This document shows, piece after piece, positions 1 through 6,130 of a stretch of DNA of 6,737 nucleotides. The DNA lies in assembly GCA_905479595.1 (NCBI GenBank), contig CAJQND010000294.1, forward strand, positions 1 through 6,737, read 5' to 3'. The DNA comes from an uncultured Hyphomicrobiales bacterium. GTDB lineage: Bacteria > Pseudomonadota > Alphaproteobacteria > Rhizobiales > CAJQND01. How positions within the stretch are numbered: the first letter of the stretch is position 1; each line of letters starts with the position of its first letter. The notes beneath the pieces are model-generated. The model made no database searches and was not told where the DNA came from. It saw only the letters and a list, made by a program, of their open reading frames with translations. The translations under genes and the position numbers were made by a program.

Positions 1-335
1 GCCGTAAATCCCATCACGAGCTTTATCATGATGGCGAAGAGCATGATCATGACGACTTTGACAGCTTCATTATGTCTTTCGGCCAGGTTGGCGATAGAGA
101 TGCGTTGCTTGCCCGGTTGGCGCAAGTCATTGCACAGCACGATATTTTGCGGCTCAAAGGATTTGTTGATGTGGAAGGTGCTGCGGCCCGTTTCGTCGTG
201 CAGGCGGTCGGGCCAAGGGTGAACGGCTATTTCGACAGGCCATGGGCCACTGGCGAGGCGCGCAAGTCCCAGCTTGTTGTCATCGCGCAAAGCGGGTTTG
301 ACGAAGATGCGATCCGCGCCAGCTTGACCATGTGA
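1..335 (+). CDS. cobW: CobW, cobalamin biosynthesis metallochaperone (C-terminal part, 5' truncated by window)
   Basis: Codons begin at base 3 and run 110 residues to a TGA at 333-335; the N-terminal GTPase domain lies upstream of the window. CobW belongs to the COG0523 family of G3E P-loop GTPases and is thought to supply cobalt to the CobNST chelatase in the cytoplasm. The visible part starts with a His/Asp/Glu-rich linker (fragment residues 4-20, His at 4, 5, 9, 14 and 16), a typical metal-binding loop of the family. The CobW C-terminal domain follows, with the recognisable blocks HDILRLKGF (46-54) and YFDRPWATGEAR (76-87). The order of linker, domain and C-terminus agrees with the Pseudomonas denitrificans protein as remembered. 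It ends 4 bases before cobN, so the two are surely co-transcribed. An ATG at 72 falls inside this frame and is not a real start. Identity is firm; the GTPase motifs cannot be checked here. Confidence 0.93.
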   Translation, partial: RKSHHELYHDGEEHDHDDFDSFIMSFGQVGDRDALLARLAQVIAQHDILRLKGFVDVEGAAARFVVQAVGPRVNGYFDRPWATGEARKSQLVVIAQSGFDEDAIRASLTM

Positions 336-339
336 TCTG

Positions 340-3300
340 ATGCATCTGCTTGCCACCCAGTCCGGCGTTATCGATGATGGATCCGAGGCGGTTGATCTTG
401 GCCAGTCGCCAGGCGACGTGGTTGTGATCTCGGCTGCTGATTCTGAACTCTCTGCACTGGCGCGCGCCCATGATGGCAGCTTCAAGCTGCGCCTGGCAAA
501 CCAGATGCAGTTGCAGCACAATCTTTCCGTCGATGTGTATCTGGAAAATACCTTGCGCCACGCCAAGCTTGTGGTGTTGCGCCTTTTGGGCGGCAAGGCC
601 TATTGGTCCTATGGCGTGGATCAGGTGGCAGACGCTGCACGGCAATTTGGTTTTTCTCTTGTTGTATTACCTGGAGACGGACAGGCCGATCAAGAATTGA
701 TGGCCTACTCAAACATTGAACCCGCCCAATATACCGCCCTTTGGCGTTATCTGGTGGAGGGCGGTCCGCGCAATTGTGCGAACTTCCTTAAACTTGCCCG
801 CCACCTGACCGGCGGAGGTGAAGCCCCGCCACCGCCCCAGGCATTGTTGAAAGCAGGCATCTACTGGCCCGGAGAAGACATGCCGGGGCTTGATGAGCTT
901 AAAGCTCATTGGAGGGAAGGCCGTCCGGTGGTGGCCATTACTTTCTACCGGGCGCTAATCGAAGGCGGCAACACCGCACCTGTTGATGCGATGATTGATG
1001 CTCTGGCACAACGCGGCCTGAACGCATTGCCGATATTTGTATCCAGTCTCAAGGATCCTTTTTCAGCCGCCATCATCAAAGAGCTATACGGGAAGGCATC
1101 TCCCGTCCTGACCCTGAACGCCACCGGCTTCGCGGTCGCTGCCTATAATCAGGCCGGCACGGAAAATCCCCTTGCTGCAAGCCCGGGCCCCGTTTTGCAA
1201 ATGGTGTTTGCAGGTGCTGGTCGGGAAGGCTGGTTGGAGAATGCGCAAGGGCTTTCGGCCCGCGATCTGGCGATGAATGTTGTATTGCCGGAACTCGATG
1301 GTCGGGTGCTGACGAGGGCAGTTTCATTCAAATCAAGTGCGGACCGCGATAGCGCCACCGAGTGCAATCTTGTCACCTACCACCCCGAGGATAACCGCAT
1401 ACAGTTTGTGGCAGAACTTGCCAAAAAATGGGTTGATTTGGGACAAATCGACACAAAATGCAAAAAAATAGCAATCGTTCTGGCAAATTACCCAAACCGT
1501 GATGGACGCATCGGTAACGGGGTTGGTTATGACACCCCGGCAAGTACTGTAAACCTGTTGCAGGCCATGGGGATAAATGGGTTTGATACCGGCGATGCAC
1601 CACCTGATTCAGCCCGGTTGATGGACGATTTGCTTGCTGGTCCGACCAATGCCATTGCCGGGGACAGATGCGGTGGCGAGACATTTGAATTGGCTGATTA
1701 CCGGGCGCTTTACGAAGGCCTGCCCGAGGCCATGCGCAGCGAAATCGAGGCCCGTTGGGGTAAGCCTGAGGAGGACCCGTTTTTCCGCGATGGTGCGTTT
1801 GTTCTACCGGTAAAAATGTATGGTTCTACCGCTGTGTGCATTCAGCCTGCACGAGGCTATAATATTGATCCAAAAGAAACTTATCACGATCCTGCCCTTG
1901 TGCCGCCGCATGGATATCTGGCTTTTTACTTCTGGTTGCGGCATGGATTTGGTGCCCATGCCGTGGTGCATAATGGCAAGCACGGCAATCTGGAATGGCT
2001 CCCCGGCAAGGCACTTGCGCTAAGCGAAAACTGTTATCCGGAAGCTGCTCTTGGCCCGTTGCCAAATATCTACCCTTTCATTGTCAATGACCCCGGCGAA
2101 GGCACCCAGGCCAAGCGCCGCACGGCCGCTGTGATCATCGATCACCTGACCCCGCCACTGACCCGCGCGGAAACATACGGGCCGCTAAAAGATCTGGAAG
2201 CGCTGATTGATGAATACTATCTCGCCGCCGGTCTCGACCAAAGGCGGCTCAATTTGTTGCGCGAACACATTCTCGACCTTACCCGGTCCAGTGGGTTGGA
2301 TGAGGATGCCGGCGTTTCGGGGCTGGATGAAGATGCGGCACTGCAGAAGATCGACAACTACATATGTGAGTTAAAAGAGGCGCAAATCCGCGACGGGTTG
2401 CATATTTTGGGAGAATCACCGGAAGGCGATTTGCTCTGCGATTTGCTGGTGGCACTCACCCGGGTTCCGCGCGGAATGGGGAAGGGCGCAGACCAATCAC
2501 TGATCCGCGCACTGGCGCAAGACCTTGATTTTGAAGGGTTTGATCCGCTGGATTGCGATATGGGCGCGCCGTGGACAGGCCAACGACCTGATGCCCTGAA
2601 CGCAATTGTGTCCGACCCCTGGCGCACCAATGGTGACACGGTGGAAAGACTGGAACTTTTAGCCCACGCACTTGTCTCAGGTGCTGCCATAAACGCTGAC
2701 TGGGAGCAGAGCGACGCGGTTCTTGCGGAGTTGGAAGAAACCATCCGGCCCTCGGTAACTGCTTGTGGGGAAGCTGAAATTTCTGCCATTCTCACGGCAT
2801 TGGGCGGAAAATTCGTCGAACCCGGCCCTTCTGGCGCGCCAACCCGGGGCCGCCTAGATGTGTTGCCCACCGGGCGTAACTTCTATTCGGTTGATAACCG
2901 CACCGTTCCGACACCAGCCGCCTGGACGCTGGGGGAGAAATCCGCCGGCCTGTTGGTTCAGCGCCACTTGCAGGACCATGGAAGCTGGCCGAAATCGATT
3001 GGTCTTTCCGTCTGGGGCACGTCAAATATGCGTACTGGCGGTGATGATATTGCCCAGGCTCTGGCGCTCATTGGGACGAAACCGAAATGGGATGCCTCAA
3101 GCTGGCGGGTAAATGGCTTTGAGATCATTCCCCTGGCCGCGTTGGGTCGCCCAAGAGTTGATGTAACGTTGCGGATTTCAGGGTTTTTCCGTGATGCTTT
3201 CCCAGCTCAAATAGACCTTTTTGATAGCGCGATACGGGCTGTTGGAGCGTTAGAGGAAGAGTCAGAAGATAATCCGATTGCCGCACGTATGCAGGCGGAA

Positions 3301-4071
3301 AAAGACGAACTTGTTGCCTTGGGGGTAGATGCGGAAGACGCAAGTCGACGCGCGGGTTTTCGGGTTTTTGGTTCAAAACCAGGAGCTTACGGTGCAGGAC
3401 TGCAGGCATTGATCGATGAAAAACTGTGGGATGAACGTGCTGATCTGGCTGAAAGCTATATCAACTGGGGTGGGTATGCCTATGGCGGCGGAGCGGAGGG
3501 CGCTGAACGTCCAGATACTTTCCGCAAACGCTTATCGGCCATTGAAGCAGTGGTTCACAATCAGGATAACCGGGAACACGATCTGCTTGATTCAGATGAT
3601 TATTATCAGTTTGAAGGGGGAATGACCGCAGCGGTAGAGGAGATGTCTGGATCCCGTCCGAAGGTGTATCACAACGACCACTCACGCCCGGAACGCCCGG
3701 TTGTGCGAACTTTGGAAGAAGAAATTGGCCGTGTCGTGCGCTCGCGCGTCGTAAACCCGAAATGGATTTCAGGCGTCATGCGCCACGGGTACAAAGGCGC
3801 GTTTGAGATCGCCGCTACAGTGGATTACATGTTCGCCTTTTCTGCAACCACCGGTGCCGTGCGAGACCATCATTTCCAGCTCGCCTATGACGCCTATATT
3901 GGCGATGAAACGGTGCGCGATTTTCTCCAAAGCGCCAATAACGCGGCATTGAAAGAAATTTCAGCTCGTTTTTGCGAAGCGATTGACCGTGGCCTGTGGA
4001 CGCCGCGCTCTAACTCTGCCTATCATGATTTAAGCCAACTTTCCGGCATGGCCCACGAGGAAACATTATGA
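340..4071 (+). CDS. cobN: CobN, large subunit of aerobic cobaltochelatase
   Basis: CobN binds hydrogenobyrinic acid a,c-diamide and, with the CobS/CobT AAA+ motor, inserts Co2+ at the cost of ATP. It is related to the ChlH/BchH subunit of magnesium chelatase. The 1243-residue length is normal for CobN. The start MHLLATQSGVIDDG matches the family N-terminus, which fixes the ATG at 340. Conserved blocks include GNGVGYDTPAS (392-402), RHGFGAHAVVHNGKHGN (534-550, with His535, His540, His544 and His548), WGTSNMRTGGDD (892-903), WGGYAYG (1043-1049) and RHGYKGAFEIAATVDYMF in the C-terminal part (1148-1165). The frame is intact, with no frameshift. There is no clear purine-rich ribosome binding site before 340, and the gene begins 4 bases after cobW, so it probably depends on translational coupling. 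It overlaps cobO by 4 bases. A variable loop carries SGLDEDA twice (651-657 and 660-666). cobS and cobT are not in the window. Confidence 0.97.
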   Translation: MHLLATQSGVIDDGSEAVDLGQSPGDVVVISAADSELSALARAHDGSFKLRLANQMQLQHNLSVDVYLENTLRHAKLVVLRLLGGKAYWSYGVDQVADAARQFGFSLVVLPGDGQADQELMAYSNIEPAQYTALWRYLVEGGPRNCANFLKLARHLTGGGEAPPPPQALLKAGIYWPGEDMPGLDELKAHWREGRPVVAITFYRALIEGGNTAPVDAMIDALAQRGLNALPIFVSSLKDPFSAAIIKELYGKASPVLTLNATGFAVAAYNQAGTENPLAASPGPVLQMVFAGAGREGWLENAQGLSARDLAMNVVLPELDGRVLTRAVSFKSSADRDSATECNLVTYHPEDNRIQFVAELAKKWVDLGQIDTKCKKIAIVLANYPNRDGRIGNGVGYDTPASTVNLLQAMGINGFDTGDAPPDSARLMDDLLAGPTNAIAGDRCGGETFELADYRALYEGLPEAMRSEIEARWGKPEEDPFFRDGAFVLPVKMYGSTAVCIQPARGYNIDPKETYHDPALVPPHGYLAFYFWLRHGFGAHAVVHNGKHGNLEWLPGKALALSENCYPEAALGPLPNIYPFIVNDPGEGTQAKRRTAAVIIDHLTPPLTRAETYGPLKDLEALIDEYYLAAGLDQRRLNLLREHILDLTRSSGLDEDAGVSGLDEDAALQKIDNYICELKEAQIRDGLHILGESPEGDLLCDLLVALTRVPRGMGKGADQSLIRALAQDLDFEGFDPLDCDMGAPWTGQRPDALNAIVSDPWRTNGDTVERLELLAHALVSGAAINADWEQSDAVLAELEETIRPSVTACGEAEISAILTALGGKFVEPGPSGAPTRGRLDVLPTGRNFYSVDNRTVPTPAAWTLGEKSAGLLVQRHLQDHGSWPKSIGLSVWGTSNMRTGGDDIAQALALIGTKPKWDASSWRVNGFEIIPLAALGRPRVDVTLRISGFFRDAFPAQIDLFDSAIRAVGALEEESEDNPIAARMQAEKDELVALGVDAEDASRRAGFRVFGSKPGAYGAGLQALIDEKLWDERADLAESYINWGGYAYGGGAEGAERPDTFRKRLSAIEAVVHNQDNREHDLLDSDDYYQFEGGMTAAVEEMSGSRPKVYHNDHSRPERPVVRTLEEEIGRVVRSRVVNPKWISGVMRHGYKGAFEIAATVDYMFAFSATTGAVRDHHFQLAYDAYIGDETVRDFLQSANNAALKEISARFCEAIDRGLWTPRSNSAYHDLSQLSGMAHEETL

Positions 4072-4715
4072 GCGATAGCCCTAAGAAATCGAAAATCACT
4101 GACACCATGAGCGAAGCCGAACTGGACGCGCGTCATGCGGAAAAAATGCGCCGCAAAAAAGAGGCACGTGATAAAATTCTGGCCACAAAAACCACCGAAA
4201 AGGGTCTTTTAATCGTTCACACGGGCAAGGGAAAAGGTAAGTCCACCGCCGCTTTCGGTATGGTTTTTCGTGCAATTGGTCATGGATTTAATATTGGCAT
4301 TGTGCAGTTCGTCAAAGGGGTTTGGGGCACGGGCGAGCGCGATGTTTTGGAACATTTTTCCGATCAGGTAACCATCAAAGCCATGGGCGAAGGTTTCACC
4401 TGGGAAACCCAGGACAGACAACGCGACATTGCTGCAGCAACCGGTGCATGGGAAGAAGCCAAAAAGCTGATCAACGATCCGAATATTAAAATGGTGCTGC
4501 TTGATGAGCTCAATATCGTTCTGCGCTATGGCTATCTCGATATCGAGGAAGTGGTTGAATTTCTTCAAAACAAACCAGAAGACAAGCATGTAATCGTTAC
4601 AGGCCGCAACGCCAAGGACGAGCTGATTGAAATCGCTGATCTAGTAACTGAAATGACCCAGATTAAGCATCCATTCCGTGATGGGGTGAAAGCGCAATCC
4701 GGCATCGAGTTTTAG
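4068..4715 (+). CDS. cobO: CobO, cob(I)yrinic acid a,c-diamide adenosyltransferase
   Basis: CobO (CobA/BtuR family) transfers the 5'-deoxyadenosyl group of ATP to the reduced cobalt of cob(I)yrinic acid a,c-diamide in the cytoplasm, the step after cobalt insertion and reduction. The protein has 215 residues, the usual length. A charged, probably helical N-terminal arm (about 1-44, rich in Lys, Arg and Glu) precedes the P-loop GKGKGKST (53-60). A Walker B-like strand MVLLDELNIV lies at 142-151 with Asp146-Glu147, and the C-terminus HPFRDGVKAQSGIEF is the typical family ending. The start ATG overlaps the cobN stop as ATGA, with GAGG at 4057-4060 placed 7 bases upstream, so both coupling and a real ribosome binding site support this start. 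Pairing with cobN fits the consecutive steps they catalyse. The identity is confident; salvage of external corrinoids is a known extra role in this family. Confidence 0.96.
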   Translation: MSDSPKKSKITDTMSEAELDARHAEKMRRKKEARDKILATKTTEKGLLIVHTGKGKGKSTAAFGMVFRAIGHGFNIGIVQFVKGVWGTGERDVLEHFSDQVTIKAMGEGFTWETQDRQRDIAAATGAWEEAKKLINDPNIKMVLLDELNIVLRYGYLDIEEVVEFLQNKPEDKHVIVTGRNAKDELIEIADLVTEMTQIKHPFRDGVKAQSGIEF

Positions 4716-4761
4716 GCGCGTTGATGGCGACGCAATTCGCCCATATAGGTCGCCGGTGTCA

Positions 4762-4790
4762 TTGACCTGCAAACCTGAACCCCATATGAC
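4762..4790 (+). promoter_or_regulatory. Candidate sigma-70-type promoter for cbiX-cobH
   Basis: TTGACC at 4762-4767 (5 of 6 matches to the -35 consensus) is followed after exactly 17 bases by TATGAC at 4785-4790 (4 of 6 matches to the -10 consensus). Transcription would begin near 4797, leaving an untranslated leader of roughly 180 bases before the small ORF at 4978. An AGGTC/GACCT inverted repeat (4747-4751 and 4764-4768) overlaps the -35 box and could be an operator. Alphaproteobacterial -10 boxes are loose, and one such match in a gap of this size could be chance. Readthrough from cobO remains possible. Confidence 0.35.
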
Positions 4791-4807
4791 TTGTTTACAA
4801 ACTGCCA

Positions 4808-4818
4808 GACGCAGCGTC
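4808..4818. repeat. Perfect 11-base palindrome in cbiX leader
   Basis: GACGCAGCGTC reads the same on both strands around a central A/T pair. It sits about 11-21 bases downstream of the predicted transcription start. The loop would be too tight for a full RNA hairpin, so if functional it is more likely a protein-binding half-site pair on DNA. A match this short can arise by chance and no regulator can be named. Confidence 0.3.
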
Positions 4819-4938
4819 CATTAAGGGACTGAGAGCTATTCCGGTGCGGTTGACCCAATTCGGGGACCAATGCCAGGGCTGTCGTCATTCAGGTCGGATT
4901 TCCGGCCCGTCTCCCTTTTGCCGCTTTGATTGGCGGCT

Positions 4939-4965
4939 GCCGCGATCAATGGCGGCCATATTTTT
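4939..4965 (+). terminator. Weak terminator- or attenuator-like hairpin with T run
   Basis: GCCGC (4939-4943) pairs with GCGGC (4952-4956) around an 8-base loop, and five T residues follow at 4961-4965 after a 4-base CATA spacer. An all-GC stem with a T tract is the form of an intrinsic terminator, but the stem is only 5 bp and the T run is short and interrupted, so full termination is doubtful. It lies only 13 bases before the GTG of the small ORF, so it would act as an attenuator of cbiX-cobH rather than as an end for cobO. Confidence 0.3.
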
Positions 4966-4971
4966 AGGGAG
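4966..4971 (+). promoter_or_regulatory. Strong ribosome binding site for the small ORF ahead of cbiX
   Basis: AGGGAG lies 6 bases before a GTG at 4978-4980. It is the only good Shine-Dalgarno match upstream of cbiX. The ATG of cbiX at 5031 is preceded by a pyrimidine-rich stretch (GCGCCTGTC) with no such site. Ribosomes loading here would translate the 18-codon ORF and re-start on cbiX at the overlapping ATGA. Confidence 0.6.
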
Positions 4972-4977
4972 ATAAAC

Positions 4978-5034
4978 GTGAGAACCTTCATTTTACCCGC
5001 TGCATTTCTGGGTGTTTTGGCGCGCCTGTCATGA
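4978..5034 (+). CDS. 18-residue leader peptide or remnant of a lost gene
   Basis: A GTG at 4978 with a well-placed AGGGAG opens a frame of 18 codons ending in TGA at 5032-5034, which overlaps the cbiX ATG as ATGA. The peptide is MRTFILPAAFLGVLARLS: a basic residue, then a hydrophobic stretch, like the first half of a signal peptide or membrane helix. Two readings are possible. It may be a true leader that couples ribosomes to cbiX, since cbiX has no ribosome binding site of its own. Or it may be the stub of a deleted gene with an exported or membrane product; cobalt transport genes such as HupE/UreJ or CbtA families are frequent neighbours of B12 genes and begin with similar hydrophobic segments. 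The sequence is too short to assign a family. The ribosome binding site, spacing and exact overlap argue that it is translated today. Confidence 0.5.
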   Translation: MRTFILPAAFLGVLARLS

Positions 5035-6110
5035 CAGAAAAACTTGGCATAATGGTTTGCGGCCACGGCAGCAGAAATTCCATGGCGGTTGAGCAGTTCG
5101 CGCGTGTGGCAGAAGGTTTGCGCGTGGCCATGCCAGAACATCCGGTGGAATATGGCTATCTGGAATTCGCCAATCCGATCATCAAGGACGGTTTGGACAA
5201 ACTGCGTGCGCAAGGGGTAACGAGGGTACTGGCCGTGCCGGGCATGCTGTTTGCAGCCGGTCACGCGAAGAATGATATTCCGTCCGTGCTCAATACCTAT
5301 GCGGCAGGACATGAGGGTTTTACCATTGATTACGGCAAGGACCTGGGCATTGATCCAAAGATGATGCAGGCCGCCGCCGACCGCATTCAGGCGGCGCTGG
5401 ATAAAGCTGGGAACAGTGTGGCGCTTGAAGAAACCATGTTGATGGTGGTCGGGCGCGGGGCGTCTGATCCGGATGCAAATTCAAATATCGCCAAGATCAC
5501 CAGGTTGTTGTGGGAAGGTTTTGGGTTTGGCTGGGCGGAAACCTGTTATTCCGGTGTGACCTTTCCGCTGGTTGAGCCGGGGCTGACCCAGGCGGTGAAG
5601 CTTGGTTACAAGCGCATTGTCGTATTCCCGTATTTTCTGTTCACTGGAGTTTTGGTGAACCGCATTTACCAGCATGCGGATATGGTGGCCGAGGCGCACC
5701 CGGAGATAGAGCTTATCAAAGCGGAATATCTCAACGACCACCCAAAGGTGATTGCGACGTTCAAAGAGCGGGTAGAGCAAATCCTCACCGGTGAAAACAA
5801 CATGAATTGCGGTATGTGCAAATACCGCGCCCAGGTACTTGGGTTTGAAGATCAGGTGGGCCTCGCCCAGGAAAGCCATCACCACCATGTGGAAGGGGTT
5901 AGTGCTGGTTGTGACCTGTGCGAAGACGAGTGCACCGGGGCCTGTCAGGTGGCAGATGTGATGAAAGGTCATAGTCACGACCATGGCCACGATCATGACC
6001 ACACACATGAGCATGATCACGGTCACCACCATCACCCTTACCCTCACGCAGATCATCCGCTGGGGCCAAAGACTTTGAAGGATTCTGTGCTCAAGTCGCA
6101 GAAATCCTGA
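5031..6110 (+). CDS. cbiX: Long-form sirohydrochlorin cobaltochelatase CbiX with Cys/His-rich tail
   Basis: CbiX inserts Co2+ into sirohydrochlorin (or Fe2+ in SirB-like members) without ATP. This 359-residue protein is the long form: two fused chelatase domains plus a tail. The N-terminal domain has the expected metal-site histidines, in GHGS (His12) and AAGHAKNDIP (His78). The second domain keeps the fold motifs but has GRGA (Arg142) and FTGVLVNR (Thr205) where the histidines would be, so only the first site looks catalytic. Next comes MNCGMC (258-263), the MxCxxC motif linked to an iron-sulfur cluster in Bacillus megaterium CbiX, then HHHH (283-286). Cys294, Cys297, Cys301 and Cys305 form an extra cluster, and residues 314-342 contain 15 histidines alternating with Asp, Gly and Glu. 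The ATG overlaps the preceding 18-codon ORF and lacks its own ribosome binding site, but MTEKLGIMVCGHGS fits the family start. cobH follows after 20 bases. The chelatase identity is firm; the in vivo metal is uncertain because CobN is also encoded. Confidence 0.93.
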   Translation: MTEKLGIMVCGHGSRNSMAVEQFARVAEGLRVAMPEHPVEYGYLEFANPIIKDGLDKLRAQGVTRVLAVPGMLFAAGHAKNDIPSVLNTYAAGHEGFTIDYGKDLGIDPKMMQAAADRIQAALDKAGNSVALEETMLMVVGRGASDPDANSNIAKITRLLWEGFGFGWAETCYSGVTFPLVEPGLTQAVKLGYKRIVVFPYFLFTGVLVNRIYQHADMVAEAHPEIELIKAEYLNDHPKVIATFKERVEQILTGENNMNCGMCKYRAQVLGFEDQVGLAQESHHHHVEGVSAGCDLCEDECTGACQVADVMKGHSHDHGHDHDHTHEHDHGHHHHPYPHADHPLGPKTLKDSVLKSQKS

Positions 6111-6130
6111 CCGGCCAGAGGTGAAGTCAC

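Larger units (their letters stand above)
4909..4973 (+). promoter_or_regulatory. Candidate ribosome-binding-site sequestering structure
   Basis: TCTCCCT at 4910-4916 is perfectly complementary to AGGGAGA at 4966-4972, and a G-U pair can be added outside (4909 with 4973). The second arm is the ribosome binding site of the ORF at 4978. The helix would close a multibranch loop containing two further hairpins, GCCGC/GCGGC at 4920-4924 with 4933-4937 and GCCGC/GCGGC at 4939-4943 with 4952-4956. Alternative pairing of TTGAT (4926-4930) with ATCAA (4945-4949) would disrupt both hairpins. Such mutually exclusive folds resemble a switch that hides or frees the start of translation. The pairings are read directly; function is inferred. 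The conserved boxes of the cobalamin riboswitch are not present, so no known ligand class is claimed. Confidence 0.4.
4716..5030 (+). other. Intergenic leader region between cobO and cbiX
   Basis: This is the only long gap in an otherwise tightly packed operon (the other junctions are 4 bases, a 4-base overlap and 20 bases). It holds a possible sigma-70-type promoter at 4762-4790, a short palindrome at 4808-4818, two GC-rich hairpins at 4920-4956 followed by a T run, a 7-bp helix that could mask the ribosome binding site at 4966-4971, and an 18-codon ORF starting at 4978. No tRNA or convincing second gene is seen on either strand. A minus-strand open frame through 4836-5312 has no recognisable protein features. 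The first 45 bases after cobO contain only weak inverted repeats without a T run, so there is no good terminator for cobO. The size and content suggest an added regulatory point, or the scar of a lost gene. Confidence 0.7.

Noticed and set aside
28..222. Plus-strand open frame in another phase over the cobW end.
   Set aside because: The cobW frame (bases 3-335) gives a clear CobW C-terminal domain; this overlapping frame is a shadow.
280..645. Minus-strand open frame of 121 codons across the cobW-cobN junction.
   Set aside because: Antisense to two well-recognised proteins and without family features.
2358..2870. Minus-strand open frame of 170 codons inside cobN.
   Set aside because: It lies fully antisense to a conserved CobN region, its translation is Ser/Arg/Pro-rich with no family features, and it is explained by codon bias of cobN.
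4726..4741. Hairpin GGCGA/TCGCC right after cobO as a transcription terminator.
   Set aside because: The stem is 5 bp and no T run follows (CATATAGG), so it does not look like an intrinsic terminator.
4831..4915. Possible cobalamin (B12) riboswitch: a stretch around 4839-4866 with GGTGCGG, CCCAATTCGGGG and a later GGGCTG recalls the P3 part of alphaproteobacterial B12 riboswitches.
   Set aside because: The core CCCGCNACTGT, the GCCACTG segment and the B12 box ending in GACC-GCC are not present, so it cannot be annotated as this riboswitch. A decayed copy remains possible and would need a covariance-model search.
4836..5312. Minus-strand open frame of 158 codons covering the cbiX leader and the start of cbiX.
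   Set aside because: Its second half is antisense to the conserved CbiX N-terminus and the peptide looks like a random shadow; the leader part has no start signals for this strand.
5481..6056. Minus-strand open frame of 191 codons antisense to cbiX, with a Val/Met-rich hydrophobic start.
   Set aside because: The Val/Met-rich start is the complement of the His/Asp codons (CAC, CAT, GAT) of the CbiX tail; no recognisable protein or start signal.
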